Shown: positions 37,144 through 46,350, numbered from the stretch's first letter. The stretch is 63,910 bases of DNA from an uncultured Saprospiraceae bacterium (GCA_937921775.1 CAKZUK010000107.1:1-63910); one strand, 5' to 3'. Program-made: numbers and translations. The notes: generated by a model from the sequence alone, not told the origin.

Positions 37144-38214
37144 ATGAATGAATTCACAACAAATCCTAAGTACCTAAAGGGGAGAGGAGCTCAGATCAAT
37201 CCTTCCAGTAGATTCGAGAAGTATGACTATGATGAAAATCCTTTGGCGGGTGCAGATTCAGATGTAAATCAAGTTCCTACTGAATTAATTAGCGTACATC
37301 CCAAGACTATCGTTAACAAGGTCCCTAGCCCAGACATCCCGATGGATTTTTCACTTAATCCTTATCAAGGCTGTGAACATGGTTGCATTTACTGCTATGC
37401 TAGAAATACCCATCCATATTGGGGCTATAGTGCTGGACTGGAGTTTGAGCAAAAGATATTGGTGAAGAAAGATGCGGCAGCATTGCTTGAAGCAAAAATC
37501 AAGAGTCCACGTTGGAAGGCAGCACCAATCATGTTATCTGGAAATACAGACTGTTATCAGCCTGCTGAGCGTAAAATGAAAATTACGCGATCCTTACTCG
37601 AAGTCTTTTGGAAATACCGCCATCCGGTAGGTATCATCACCAAAAATAGTATGATTTTACGCGATCTTGGATTGCTACAAAAGCTGGCCTCAGAGAACTT
37701 AGTCCGTGTATCCATTTCAATAACGACCTTGGACGAAAAGCTACGAAAGTTTATGGAACCAAGAACAGCTACTGCCAAAGCACGGCTCAAAACGATAGAG
37801 ATGTTAGCTAATAGCGGCATACCTGTCAATGTAATGATGGCTCCGATAATTCCAGCTATGAATGATCATGAAATTTTTAAGGTCTTAGAAGCTGCGGCAA
37901 ATGCTGGAGCTACTTCGGCGGGCCATACTATTGTCCGTTTGAATGGTGATGTTGAAAAAATTTTTGTGGATTGGATCCAAAAGACATTCCCTGATCGAGC
38001 TGAAAAGGTATTAAACAAGATCAAGGAATGCCATGGAGGCAAAACAAGCGACAGTCGCTTTAAAACACGTATGAGTGGTGAAGGAAAAATTGCTGAGATG
38101 ATTAATCAACAGGTTAAAATGGCAAAAAAGAAGTTTTTCAAAAACAACAAGCCTATTAAGTTGAATACGAGCTTACACGCGGATTTCAAAACGGACCAAT
38201 TGAAGCTTTTTTAA
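37144..38214 (+). CDS. PA0069-family radical SAM protein (spore photoproduct lyase-like)
   Basis: 356 residues. The radical-SAM cluster motif is CEHGCIYC with C77, C81 and C84, embedded in the family signature LNPYQGCEHGCIYCYARNTH. Further blocks are ILVKKDAAALLEAKI, LSGNTDCYQPAE, VGIITKNSMILRDLG, and VSISITTLDEKL near the SAM-binding face. This group is related to SplB and is often annotated as PA0069; the reaction is unknown, though DNA-repair-like chemistry is a common guess. No ferredoxin or photolyase partner is nearby. Expression looks controlled, since the promoter carries two inverted repeats. The family assignment is secure; the substrate is not. Confidence 0.92.
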   Translation: MNEFTTNPKYLKGRGAQINPSSRFEKYDYDENPLAGADSDVNQVPTELISVHPKTIVNKVPSPDIPMDFSLNPYQGCEHGCIYCYARNTHPYWGYSAGLEFEQKILVKKDAAALLEAKIKSPRWKAAPIMLSGNTDCYQPAERKMKITRSLLEVFWKYRHPVGIITKNSMILRDLGLLQKLASENLVRVSISITTLDEKLRKFMEPRTATAKARLKTIEMLANSGIPVNVMMAPIIPAMNDHEIFKVLEAAANAGATSAGHTIVRLNGDVEKIFVDWIQKTFPDRAEKVLNKIKECHGGKTSDSRFKTRMSGEGKIAEMINQQVKMAKKKFFKNNKPIKLNTSLHADFKTDQLKLF

Positions 38215-38325
38215 TAACTTTAACTGCTGCCTCCAAATGAAGGCCACCGACCGAATGGTCTTACAGAAAAGCGTTTTTTTTCAAACTAAATCAATTTTTT
38301 TAACCTCTTAAATATTTAAATAATC

Positions 38326-38688
38326 ATGACAACACAAGAAGTAGCAAACAGACTTGTAGAAATTTGCCGATCAGGAAACTGGCCGCAAGCCTATGAAGAA
38401 CTTTACCATGAAGACTGTGTGAGTATTGAACCAGCAGGGGCACCATGGGAATTGGCAAAAGGCATGAAAGAAATTCATCAGAAAGGAGAAAAGTTTAATG
38501 AGATGGTAGAAGAAATGCATGGTGGATCTGTTTCTGAGCCTTTGGTAGCAGGAAATTTTATAACACTAACTATGGAAATGGATGTTACCTACAAAGGAGC
38601 TCCTCGTAAAAAAGATGCTGAGGTTTGTGTTTACGAAGTTCAAAATGGAAAGATTGTAAAGGAACAGTTTTTTTATCCAATCTCTTAA
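38326..38688 (+). CDS. SnoaL-like/NTF2-fold small protein
   Basis: 120 residues with the cone-shaped NTF2/SnoaL pattern: an N-terminal helix (ANRLVEICRSGNW), EELYHEDCVSIEPAG, a helix with GMKEIHQKGEKF, and three C-terminal beta strands ending DAEVCVYEVQNGKIVKEQFFY. The fold is used by isomerases, dehydratases and simple ligand-binding proteins, so the role is open. It is cytosolic, single-gene, and preceded by an A/T-rich leader. A long inverted repeat follows its stop codon. Confidence 0.8.
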   Translation: MTTQEVANRLVEICRSGNWPQAYEELYHEDCVSIEPAGAPWELAKGMKEIHQKGEKFNEMVEEMHGGSVSEPLVAGNFITLTMEMDVTYKGAPRKKDAEVCVYEVQNGKIVKEQFFYPIS

Positions 38689-38692
38689 GAAT

Positions 38693-38794
38693 GAGCAGTA
38701 GTTAAGCAGCTACTCAATTTAAAGCCAAAACCAATTTCCCTATATTATTTGATACTATGACAAGCTAAATGATTTAGTTGCTTAACAACTGCTC
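38693..38794. repeat. Wide inverted repeat after the SnoaL-like gene
   Basis: The 20 bases at 38693-38712 (GAGCAGTAGTTAAGCAGCTA) are complementary to 38775-38794 at 18 positions, with a 62-base loop. No T-run follows; it could be a degraded mobile or REP-like element, or a weak terminator. Confidence 0.5.
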
Positions 38795-38903
38795 AAGCCT
38801 ACCCAATGCTATATAAAGACTACTTAAATACTACTCAATCTAATACTTATGGTAACATTGCGACCTGAAAATGATATTTTTGATAAATCAAAAATATCAA
38901 AAA

Positions 38904-40775
38904 ATGAAAGGTCATATTTTCATAGTAATAGCTTTTTTATGTCTTCCGGGTATTAGCCAAGCTCAATTTTGTTCTGGGACTCTAGGGGACAATATTTTCC
39001 TAGAAGGCGACTTTGGTACAGGCCCTGCCAACCTACTTTCTCCTAATCCCAATATCGCGCCTGGCTATAGCTATACGTTTAACGTTCCTCCTTTAGATGG
39101 GCAATATGTTCTTACAAACAATACTGCTATTTGGTCAGGACTTTTTCCTTCATGGCTCAGCATTGGTGATAATAGTGCTGACCCTAATGGCTATATGATG
39201 GTCGTAAACGCAAGTAATGCGACTGGGCTTTTTTATGAGAACGCAGTCTCTGGACTTTGTGAAAATACCTTGTATGAATTTACAGCAGACATTATCAACC
39301 TTATCGAAGTGGGGACTCCTGACCATATAGACCCAGATGTTTCCTTTCTATTGGATGGTGCAGAGTTCTTTTCGACTGGTAATATTCCTAAAACAAATAG
39401 CTGGACGACTTACGGCTTTACCTTCACTACTGGAATAGGTCAGCAATCATTGACGCTATCTCTTCGAAATAATGCACCTGGAGGAAATGGCAATGATCTA
39501 GCTATTGATAATATTTCATTTCGAGCTTGTGGCCCTGAAACATTGGTAGCCCCAGAAAGCGTAGTAACATTTCTCTGCGAAGGTGACCCACCAATTGAAT
39601 TTCAAGCAACGATTATGGGAAACCAATACGTTAATCCTGTTTTTCAATGGCAGCAAAGCTTAGATGAAGGACTGACTTGGACAGATATTGCGGGAGCAAA
39701 CGGACAAGTTTATACGCACCCTCAATTGACTGCTGGAATATACTATTACCGTTTCCTAGTCGCGGATGGAATTAACAATTTGAGCTCAGAAAATTGCCGC
39801 GTGAACTCCTCTGAAAAAATCATTGAAGTACTTCCCAGCGAAACCATGCAATCAGATACGATTTGTGAAGGACTAACATGGATGGTTGGCAACTCTGTCT
39901 ATTCAACATCAGGAATTTATATGGACACCTTTGTCAACTTTTTGGGATGTGATAGTATTCTGATAACAGACTTGACGGTCTTATTGGATTCCGATTTTAT
40001 GGTAGATTTTTTAGTCACGCCACCTACATGTGCAAATCTTACGAATGGCAGTATTTCTGTAGAAAGTATTAGCAGCGGTACACCACCTTTTAATTATACT
40101 TTTGAAGGAGTTGACTTTGATACAGTATCTATATTTCCTAATTTATCAGGAGGAGAAACTTATATGCTTGTTATTGAAGATAATTTTGGTTGCTCAGTTG
40201 ACTTATCCGTTTTTGTTGAAAATCCATCTCAATTATTTTTAGACTTGGGCGAGAATCAAATAATTGAATTAGGTGAAACGGTAGATCTATCGCCATTTTA
40301 TAGCTTCACACCTTCTGATGTCAATTGGCAATCTATCACTCCAATTAACTGTCTTGATTTTGATGACTGTTTAAACTTAGATTTTATACCTACGAGCAGC
40401 CAACAGGTGTCAATCGATTTATTTGCTGGCGATGGATGTTCAATTTCAGATTCCATATTTATCGAAGTAATTGAAGTTAGAAAGGCATGGTTACCCAATG
40501 CTTTCTCTCCCAATAATGATGGAGTAAATGACTTTTTTACGGTATATGGGAAGGAATCAAATGTGCAAATGGTCGAAGAATTTAGAGTCTTTAATCGATG
40601 GGGTAGTGTAGTTTTTGAAGGCAATAATTTACTTCCCAATGATTTGCAAAATGGCTGGGATGGAACCTTTAAAGGAGAATCAATGCCAGAGGGTATTTAT
40701 GTGTATACTGCCACGGTTCGATTTGCAGATGCACAAGTTTTAAGATATTCAGGAGATGTTTTATTGATAAAATAG
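38904..40775 (+). CDS. Secreted protein with T9SS type B (gliding-motility-associated) C-terminal domain
   Basis: 623 residues from the ATG at 38904, giving the signal peptide MKGHIFIVIAFLCLPGISQAQ; the ATG at 38871 would lie on the predicted -7 box TATTTTTG (38875-38882). Residues up to about 180 look like a galactose-binding or lectin-like beta-sandwich (YEFTADIINLIEVGTPDH, FTFTTGIGQQSLTLSLRNN), then Ig-like modules with FQWQQSLDEGLTW and a TCANLTNGSISVESISSGTP SprB-like repeat. The end is the type B sorting domain: LPNAFSPNNDGVNDFFTVYG, FRVFNRWGSVVFE, GWDGTFKGESMPEGIYVY. The protein is exported by T9SS and remains surface-attached. Its specific binding target is unknown. Confidence 0.9.
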   Translation: MKGHIFIVIAFLCLPGISQAQFCSGTLGDNIFLEGDFGTGPANLLSPNPNIAPGYSYTFNVPPLDGQYVLTNNTAIWSGLFPSWLSIGDNSADPNGYMMVVNASNATGLFYENAVSGLCENTLYEFTADIINLIEVGTPDHIDPDVSFLLDGAEFFSTGNIPKTNSWTTYGFTFTTGIGQQSLTLSLRNNAPGGNGNDLAIDNISFRACGPETLVAPESVVTFLCEGDPPIEFQATIMGNQYVNPVFQWQQSLDEGLTWTDIAGANGQVYTHPQLTAGIYYYRFLVADGINNLSSENCRVNSSEKIIEVLPSETMQSDTICEGLTWMVGNSVYSTSGIYMDTFVNFLGCDSILITDLTVLLDSDFMVDFLVTPPTCANLTNGSISVESISSGTPPFNYTFEGVDFDTVSIFPNLSGGETYMLVIEDNFGCSVDLSVFVENPSQLFLDLGENQIIELGETVDLSPFYSFTPSDVNWQSITPINCLDFDDCLNLDFIPTSSQQVSIDLFAGDGCSISDSIFIEVIEVRKAWLPNAFSPNNDGVNDFFTVYGKESNVQMVEEFRVFNRWGSVVFEGNNLLPNDLQNGWDGTFKGESMPEGIYVYTATVRFADAQVLRYSGDVLLIK

Positions 40776-40804
40776 GGCATGTACCATGTACCGCTTTGCT
40801 CTCA

Positions 40805-40869
40805 GATCACTTCGCTAAGAGCTTCTGATGCCCCTCCTTATCACCACTGATAATCGCTTCGTTGAGAGA
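40805..40869. repeat. Two further copies of the 18-bp GATC repeat
   Basis: Copy E GATCACTTCGCTAAGAGC (40805-40822) and copy F AATCGCTTCGTTGAGAGA (40852-40869), spaced 47 bases apart in the same orientation, between the converging T9SS type B gene and the DUF1080 gene. Confidence 0.6.
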
Positions 40870-41004
40870 CTTTTATTTTCTGCTAACGAAGGCCGAGAGG
40901 TAAACTTACGGTAAGTTAGCCTCCTCAACTAACGCTTTATCAATGGTTTCAAAAGTCGAATAGTCTGGTTCTACAAAATGATCTGACAGCCTAGCGGTTT
41001 CAGC

Positions 41005-41760
41005 TTAAAGAGGTCGAATCTTAATATTCCGATACCAAATAAAACTACCATGATCTTGTAGTCCAATCAAACCTGTTTTTGCAATTCCATAATCAGGATA
41101 ATCCTTCCATTTACTTTCCTTTAAGCGCTTATGCCAATCATCCGACCAAGGAACAAATTCAACTATTTTGTTACCATTCAGCCAATGCTCAACTTTTTCT
41201 GGACTAAAGATAATTCTAGTAGAATTCCAGGTTTCATGGGGCTTGGTGATTTTCATTTTTGGATCTGCTGGATGCATCGCATAATCTGCTCCAACTTGCT
41301 GCCAATCTTCTAAGGGGTCGGGATAGCCAAGGTCGTCGAGCACTTGATACTCTGGTGCGTTTTCATAAGCTGCAGCATACTTTTCACCTTCTTGAACGTG
41401 GTAAAAAATACCGCTATTCCCTGCTTTGGAAATTTTCCATTCTATGGACAATTCAAAGTTGTCAAACTCCTGATTCCCATAGACGATGTCTCCACCTATA
41501 TCTCCACCTTTCCCTAAAGACTTCAGTGTTCCATCTTCTACGATCCAACCTTCTGGCAATTCCTTCCCGTTGAAGCTCCTCCAAGCTGAAGCATCCTTTC
41601 CATCGAACAGAGAAATCCATTTCTCTGTTTTCTCTTCTACTTTTACTTTCTTGGTAAACTCTGGGACCTGCTCTGTGGCCAATTCTGTTGGAGTATTATT
41701 GCAAGCTGAAATTAGTGCGAGTAGGAGGAGGTTTATGATTATTAATTTTACTTGTTGCAT
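41005..41760 (-). CDS. DUF1080 (3-keto-disaccharide hydrolase-like) lipoprotein
   Basis: 251 residues. The lipobox LISAC with Cys20 marks a lipoprotein. The mature domain is a concanavalin-like beta-sandwich of the DUF1080 family: WISLFDGKDASAWRS, GWIVEDGTLKSLGKGGDIG, FELSIEWKISKAGNSGIFYHV, then IIFSPEKVEHWLNGNKIVEF and the conserved ending GLIGLQDHGSFIWYRNIKIRPL. Family members cleave 3-keto-glycosides. The neighbouring Gfo/Idh gene (41861-43204, same strand, 100-base gap) would produce the 3-keto sugar, so the pair fits 3-keto-glycoside metabolism. A 32-codon in-frame open stretch follows its stop codon. Confidence 0.88.
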   Translation of the reverse strand: MQQVKLIIINLLLLALISACNNTPTELATEQVPEFTKKVKVEEKTEKWISLFDGKDASAWRSFNGKELPEGWIVEDGTLKSLGKGGDIGGDIVYGNQEFDNFELSIEWKISKAGNSGIFYHVQEGEKYAAAYENAPEYQVLDDLGYPDPLEDWQQVGADYAMHPADPKMKITKPHETWNSTRIIFSPEKVEHWLNGNKIVEFVPWSDDWHKRLKESKWKDYPDYGIAKTGLIGLQDHGSFIWYRNIKIRPL

Positions 41761-41860
41761 TAGATTTTCGTTTTTTATCGTTTTACTTAGTAAAAACTAT
41801 CTGAGCTGATTTCATTCGCTTGAGTAAACAGGGTTTAAGTTCTTCAAGCTAAATACTCTG

Positions 41861-43204
41861 TTAAACAATCTTCATAGTCTCTGGATTCCAATTAATAAAC
41901 TTATTGCCGAAGTAACTGTCATTGCATAAGAGGGCAGGGGCTGCAGCTCTAAAACCAAAGATTGGGTCTTCAACAACAGTGCCTCCCGTTCTAATGGCTT
42001 CAATCCATTTTCCGTGATGATCATAATGCGCACCTTTATAATCTTTTTCTGCTTTGTAAACTATCTCTGAAGGAGGAAGAATTTTCTTGCGATCACTAAC
42101 AAGCATTCCTGCTTCTTTCATTTTGGCCAATTCGAAAGGGTCATTAGTTGATATATTATTGGTTCTGACAACTACCTCATCCCATTTTACATCCATAGAG
42201 CCCTTGCTTCCAACGATTCGCAAATAAGTAGTGCCACTAGTTCCGTCAACAAAATTACAACGTAAAGACAAATTAAAACCGGGATGTTCCTTTGTGGTTG
42301 GATAACTAAACGAACCGAGTAAAACATCAGGTACTTCACGACCATCCTTCCAATACCTCAATCCTCCTAGCGCTGCAATTTGATTTGGTCCTTTTGATTT
42401 TGTAATAAAATGGAGACTGGAAAATAGATGAACGAATAAATCACCAGACATCCCCGTTCCATAATCTAAATAATTTCTCCAACGGAAAAAACGCATGGCA
42501 TCAAATGGACGGGATTGTGTATTAGAGAGATAAGATTTCCAGTTGACAGTTTCTTCAGAGGCGTCTTTTGGAATAGCATATTGCCAAGCACCGACAGGGG
42601 AGTGGCGAGCCCAAAATCCTTCTGCATAGTTAAGTTCTCCGATTGCTCCTTCTGCTAATAAGTCCCGTGCTTTTTCATTGCCAAGAGATGATAAACCCTG
42701 AGACCCAACGACAAAAACTTTTCCCGATTTTTTCCAGGCATTGATTAGTTCGTGACCTTCCTTGACAGAATGTACCATAGGTTTCTCACAATATACATGC
42801 TTTCCTGCATTAAGTGCATCTATTGATATTTGCTTGTGCCAATGGTCAGGTGTTCCAATCACTACCGCGTCAATGTCCTTTTGTTTGAGAATATCTTTGT
42901 AGTTGTCAGTAGTACTGATATCAGCACCCCAACGTTTTTTTGCAGCCTTTAGACGACCAGTGTACAAATCACAGACAGCAACTAGTTGGACACCATCGTG
43001 TTTAAGTAAGGTATCTATATTGGCGAAGCCCATACCACCAGCACCAATTAGCGCGACTTTTAATTGTGCTTTATCTGCGCTGCTATAATTTCGTTTCAAT
43101 ATTGAAATAGTAGAAAGATCTTCTGAAAATACTCTAGTAGATGTTGCTACAGCAACACCCGCGAGGCTAGCTTTCTTGATAAAATTCCGTCTGTTCTTTT
43201 TCAT
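41861..43204 (-). CDS. Tat-exported Gfo/Idh/MocA-family oxidoreductase
   Basis: 447 residues. A twin-arginine signal (KKNRRNFIKKASLAGVAVA) sends the folded, cofactor-loaded enzyme to the periplasm. The Rossmann domain shows LIGAGGMGFANIDTL, and the Gfo/Idh hallmark EKP (140-142) is intact in YCEKPMVHSV. The C-terminal domain has GDLFVHLFSSLHFIT. Such secreted members usually oxidise sugars at C3 or dehydrate glycosyl groups with a tightly bound NAD(H). It is the first gene of the two-gene DUF1080 operon, which fits 3-keto-glycoside formation. A long, AT-rich region (43205-44316) lies upstream. Confidence 0.9.
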   Translation of the reverse strand: MKKNRRNFIKKASLAGVAVATSTRVFSEDLSTISILKRNYSSADKAQLKVALIGAGGMGFANIDTLLKHDGVQLVAVCDLYTGRLKAAKKRWGADISTTDNYKDILKQKDIDAVVIGTPDHWHKQISIDALNAGKHVYCEKPMVHSVKEGHELINAWKKSGKVFVVGSQGLSSLGNEKARDLLAEGAIGELNYAEGFWARHSPVGAWQYAIPKDASEETVNWKSYLSNTQSRPFDAMRFFRWRNYLDYGTGMSGDLFVHLFSSLHFITKSKGPNQIAALGGLRYWKDGREVPDVLLGSFSYPTTKEHPGFNLSLRCNFVDGTSGTTYLRIVGSKGSMDVKWDEVVVRTNNISTNDPFELAKMKEAGMLVSDRKKILPPSEIVYKAEKDYKGAHYDHHGKWIEAIRTGGTVVEDPIFGFRAAAPALLCNDSYFGNKFINWNPETMKIV

Positions 43205-44316
43205 AATTTCGATTTCGTTTTGGTTGATTTTAGTGAGTAAGATAATAATAAGAAATTGCTTTCAAAAAACTTGTTGATTATCATTTCTGTATGTTGGATG
43301 GTTTCAGTTCATATTAGCTGGATTTGATTTGGATCATTTCTATTTAACATAATGTATTGTACTAGTTTTTTAACCACAGATAATTCTTCTAACTCACAAA
43401 GCAATCATTTCAAACATATAGTTCTAAAGTAAACGATACCATTTAAAACTCTCTAGTGGATTATACAGGATAGAAATTTCTACGGCCTGTATTTGGCTTA
43501 GGATAATTGTACACAACTTTGAATTTCATGAAGTAGCATATTTCATTCAAATATTGCCAATATGCAATTTTTAAATTTTCGCGTAGACGGTTCACTATAC
43601 GAGTTGAAATTTTCTATGGCCTGAATAAGCCTTATAGATTTTGCTTAGAATGAAGTAATCTGACCAAGTATAACAAATTCGAATTTTTAGTGCCGATTAG
43701 GGGTAGGGGTTTTATGATCCAGGATCAATGACCTTTTTTTCAATGTGTGTTGCTACATAGATGCGCTGTAAGGGATTTAAATAGTTTTATTGATAATCCC
43801 TTAGTTATAGCTAATTAGTTGTTGGTTGGGAGTTCTTTACTTCTACTTAACATAATATCAATTATGGGAAAGAAATATACCTTTAAATAGATACAAGCAG
43901 TAATTCTAGAAAATTCTACTTTCTTAATAATTTGTTAGAATTATTTTTTTGAAATTAAAACTCTACAATTGGTCGTCTAGTGTATTGTTATCCTACTGGC
44001 CCCTTTTTTTACTAGTTGTTAATAAAAACACTTCTACTTAACATAATTACTAGCGATCGGCTTTTTGTATGAAGTTTCATGAACTTAAAATATAAAATAA
44101 TCTTAGTGTAAAAACAACACTTTTACATAATAACCTCATTCCAGTACGTACAATTACTGTTATTCAAAAAATATTAGTTTTTTGAATAAAATCGTTCCAA
44201 AACAGACATACTTTAAAATAATCTTTCTCTAATTTCGCCTTCGTAAAAAATACAAGACCATTAATACAGGGTTATTTCCTGTCTCCTATTTTAAACAACC
44301 ATAATTTAACCGAAAA
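43205..44316. other. 1.1-kb gene-free AT-rich region with XerD-arm-like repeats
   Basis: No open reading frame of interest on either strand. Three copies of TTCTACTTAACATAAT or near-identical TTCTATTTAACATAAT occur at 43338-43353, 43841-43856 and 44032-44047. There is also a degenerate direct repeat (43473-43500 and 43606-43634, GAAATTT..CTA.GGCCTG) and a 9-base hairpin, TAAGGGATT/AATCCCTTA (43769-43803). It separates the Gfo/Idh and gdhA genes, which diverge. Confidence 0.7.
43845..43872 (-). other. Candidate dif-like (XerC/XerD) site
   Basis: Read on the minus strand: an 11-base arm CTTTCCCATAA, a 6-base centre TTGATA and an 11-base arm TTATGTTAAGT. Against the E. coli dif pattern (GGTGCGCATAA-TGTATA-TTATGTTAAAT) this agrees at about 21 of 28 positions, including all of CATAA and 10 of 11 in the XerD arm. 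A genuine dif would mark the replication terminus. Confidence 0.45.
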
Positions 44317-45666
44317 ATGTCTACAAGTACAAAACAACTAAAGGCTTTTATGCAGACCATTGAGGCCAATAACCCCAATGAGCCAGAGTTTCACCAAGCT
44401 GTTCGAGAATTCGCGGAGGTGATTATTCCATTCATGAATAAAAACTCTAAGTACAAAAACTTTGGATTACTTGAACGAATGACTGAGCCAGAAAGAGCTA
44501 TTTCATTTCGTGTAACCTGGATGGATGATGCAGGTAGCGTTCAAGTCAATAAAGGCTACCGTATTCAGTTCAACAACGCGATAGGCCCATACAAAGGCGG
44601 CTTGCGTTTTCACCCAAGTGTAAACCTTAGTATCTTGAAGTTCTTGGGCTTTGAGCAAACCTTCAAAAATAGCCTCACTACCCTACCTATGGGCGGCGGA
44701 AAAGGTGGCGCAAACTTTAACCCTAAAGGGAAATCTGATAATGAAATCATGCGTTTCTGTCAAGCATTTATGCGTGAGCTTTATCGACACATTGGGCCTG
44801 ACATAGATGTACCTGCAGGTGATATTGGCGTTGGTGGTCGTGAAGTTGGATTCATGTATGGCATGTACAAAAAACTAAAGAACGAACACACTGGTACCTT
44901 TACAGGAAAAGGGCACTCGTTTGGTGGTTCTTTGATTCGCCCTGAAGCAACTGGCTATGGTTCAGTTTACTTTGCGAATGAAATGCTTAAAGCAAACGGC
45001 GATAGCCTTGCTGGCAAAAAATGTATTGTTTCTGGATCAGGAAATGTAGCACAATATACGGTTGAAAAGATTCTAGAATTAGGTGGTACTGTTCATACAC
45101 TTTCTGATTCATCAGGAACGATCTATGACAAGGAAGGAATCACGACTAAGAAATTAAAGTGGGTAATGGATTTGAAGAATAATCGTCGTGGACGAATCAA
45201 AGAATATGCAGACCACTTTGGTGTGAAATATATGAAAGGTAAAACTCCCTGGAGTGTTAAGTGCGATGCCGCTTTTCCTTCAGCTACTCAAAATGAGATT
45301 AATAAAATTGATGCTGAAATGTTGGTAAAGAATGCTTGTATCCTTGTCTCTGAAGGTGCTAACATGCCTACGACTATAGATGCAATTGAAGTATTCCAAA
45401 AGGCTAAGATTTTATATGCTCCAGGAAAAGCTTCTAATGCTGGTGGTGTTGCAACTTCTGGTTTGGAAATGTCGCAAAATAGTCTGCGTATGTCTTGGAC
45501 GCGCGAGGAAGTTGATCAGCGACTTATTAGTATTATGCAAAACATTCATGAGCAGTGTGTGAAGCATGGACGTGTCAACAAGAACTATGTTGATTATGTA
45601 AAAGGTGCAAATATTGCTGGTTTTGTAAAGGTAGCGGATGCTATGATTGCGCAAGGAGTTGTATAG
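44317..45666 (+). CDS. gdhA: NADP-specific glutamate dehydrogenase
   Basis: 449 residues, the hexameric small type. It catalyses 2-oxoglutarate plus ammonium plus NADPH to glutamate. Catalytic blocks: GPYKGGLRFHP with K93, the substrate lysine K129 in MGGGKGGANF, and Asp169 in VPAGDIGVGGRE. The nucleotide domain has GSGNVAQYTVEKI. EFIRPEATGYG-type sequence (LIRPEATGYGSVYF) links the domains. An A/T-rich leader with a weak -7-like TAATTTCG (44230-44237) precedes it, and a clear terminator follows. It is a single gene with the long repeat-containing region upstream. Confidence 0.95.
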   Translation: MSTSTKQLKAFMQTIEANNPNEPEFHQAVREFAEVIIPFMNKNSKYKNFGLLERMTEPERAISFRVTWMDDAGSVQVNKGYRIQFNNAIGPYKGGLRFHPSVNLSILKFLGFEQTFKNSLTTLPMGGGKGGANFNPKGKSDNEIMRFCQAFMRELYRHIGPDIDVPAGDIGVGGREVGFMYGMYKKLKNEHTGTFTGKGHSFGGSLIRPEATGYGSVYFANEMLKANGDSLAGKKCIVSGSGNVAQYTVEKILELGGTVHTLSDSSGTIYDKEGITTKKLKWVMDLKNNRRGRIKEYADHFGVKYMKGKTPWSVKCDAAFPSATQNEINKIDAEMLVKNACILVSEGANMPTTIDAIEVFQKAKILYAPGKASNAGGVATSGLEMSQNSLRMSWTREEVDQRLISIMQNIHEQCVKHGRVNKNYVDYVKGANIAGFVKVADAMIAQGVV

Positions 45667-45694
45667 TAAAATTTAATCAGTTTATTGATTAAGG

Positions 45695-45733
45695 AAGAGC
45701 CATTCAAAAGAGATTTTGGATGGTTCTTTTTTT
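45695..45733 (+). terminator. Intrinsic terminator of gdhA
   Basis: GAGCCATTCAAAA (45697-45709) pairs with TTTTGGATGGTTC with G-U pairs and a 4-base loop, then seven T residues (45727-45733). Confidence 0.9.
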
Positions 45734-45807
45734 AGATTTGTTGCGATTTGAAATGTTCAATAAATGTTTTAAGAGCTTGATTTTCTTAATAAAGTAATTG
45801 AAGTTGT

Positions 45808-46350
45808 TTAAAACTGCCATTCATCCACATATTTAATAAATACTTTAGCAAGGTTTTCAGCATCAGAGATACCTCTATGTTGGATACCCGTAAATTCAAA
45901 TCCTTCTTTTACAACCGCTCTTCTTAGTCCACAAGGACGACTCAGTTTTTTGATATCGTGATACTGGCGCTTGATATTTATGTGTGCTTCAAGCCAATCA
46001 GCCTCAACTTCATGTAAATCGCAATCTTTGATCAACTGTGTTTTGTCAAAACTACCCCAAGAACAAAGTAGATATTCCTGATCAAATACACCAATCCAAT
46101 CTTGGAATTCTTCTATTACAGTAAGGAATGTATCCGCTCTATTTACATCTTCCTGAGTGATGCTCGTGAGCTCTTTACAGAAAGGAGAAAGAATGGGATT
46201 GACTTTAGGGCGAATGAAGCGATTGAATGAGCCTAGGTCCTCTCCGTAAGAGTTGACATGCACAGCTCCGATCTCTATCGTTTCCTGCACCTCACCTAAT
46301 GGTCTTCCGTCCCAACATGTCGCTTCCAGATCGTAGATTATAAAGTTCAC
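45808..46350 (-). CDS. DEDDh-family 3'-5' exonuclease (ERI1/KapD-like)
   Basis: 180 residues. The DEDDh acidic residues are visible: D7 and E9 (YDLEATCW), Asp102 in WGSFDKTQL, His158 and Asp163 in GIQHRGISDAENLAK. This arrangement, with the Trp after the first motif, matches the ERI1/KapD exonuclease branch, which degrades RNA 3' ends or single-stranded DNA. There is no extra domain, and the length is the bare catalytic core. It stands alone, with 213 bases to the upstream ion channel gene on the same strand. Confidence 0.9.
   Translation of the reverse strand: MNFIIYDLEATCWDGRPLGEVQETIEIGAVHVNSYGEDLGSFNRFIRPKVNPILSPFCKELTSITQEDVNRADTFLTVIEEFQDWIGVFDQEYLLCSWGSFDKTQLIKDCDLHEVEADWLEAHINIKRQYHDIKKLSRPCGLRRAVVKEGFEFTGIQHRGISDAENLAKVFIKYVDEWQF

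Noticed and set aside
44032..44059. Second full dif site at the third XerD-like block
   Set aside because: Only the TTATGTTAAGT arm is present; the sequence at the XerC-arm position (CCGATCGC) does not resemble CATAA.
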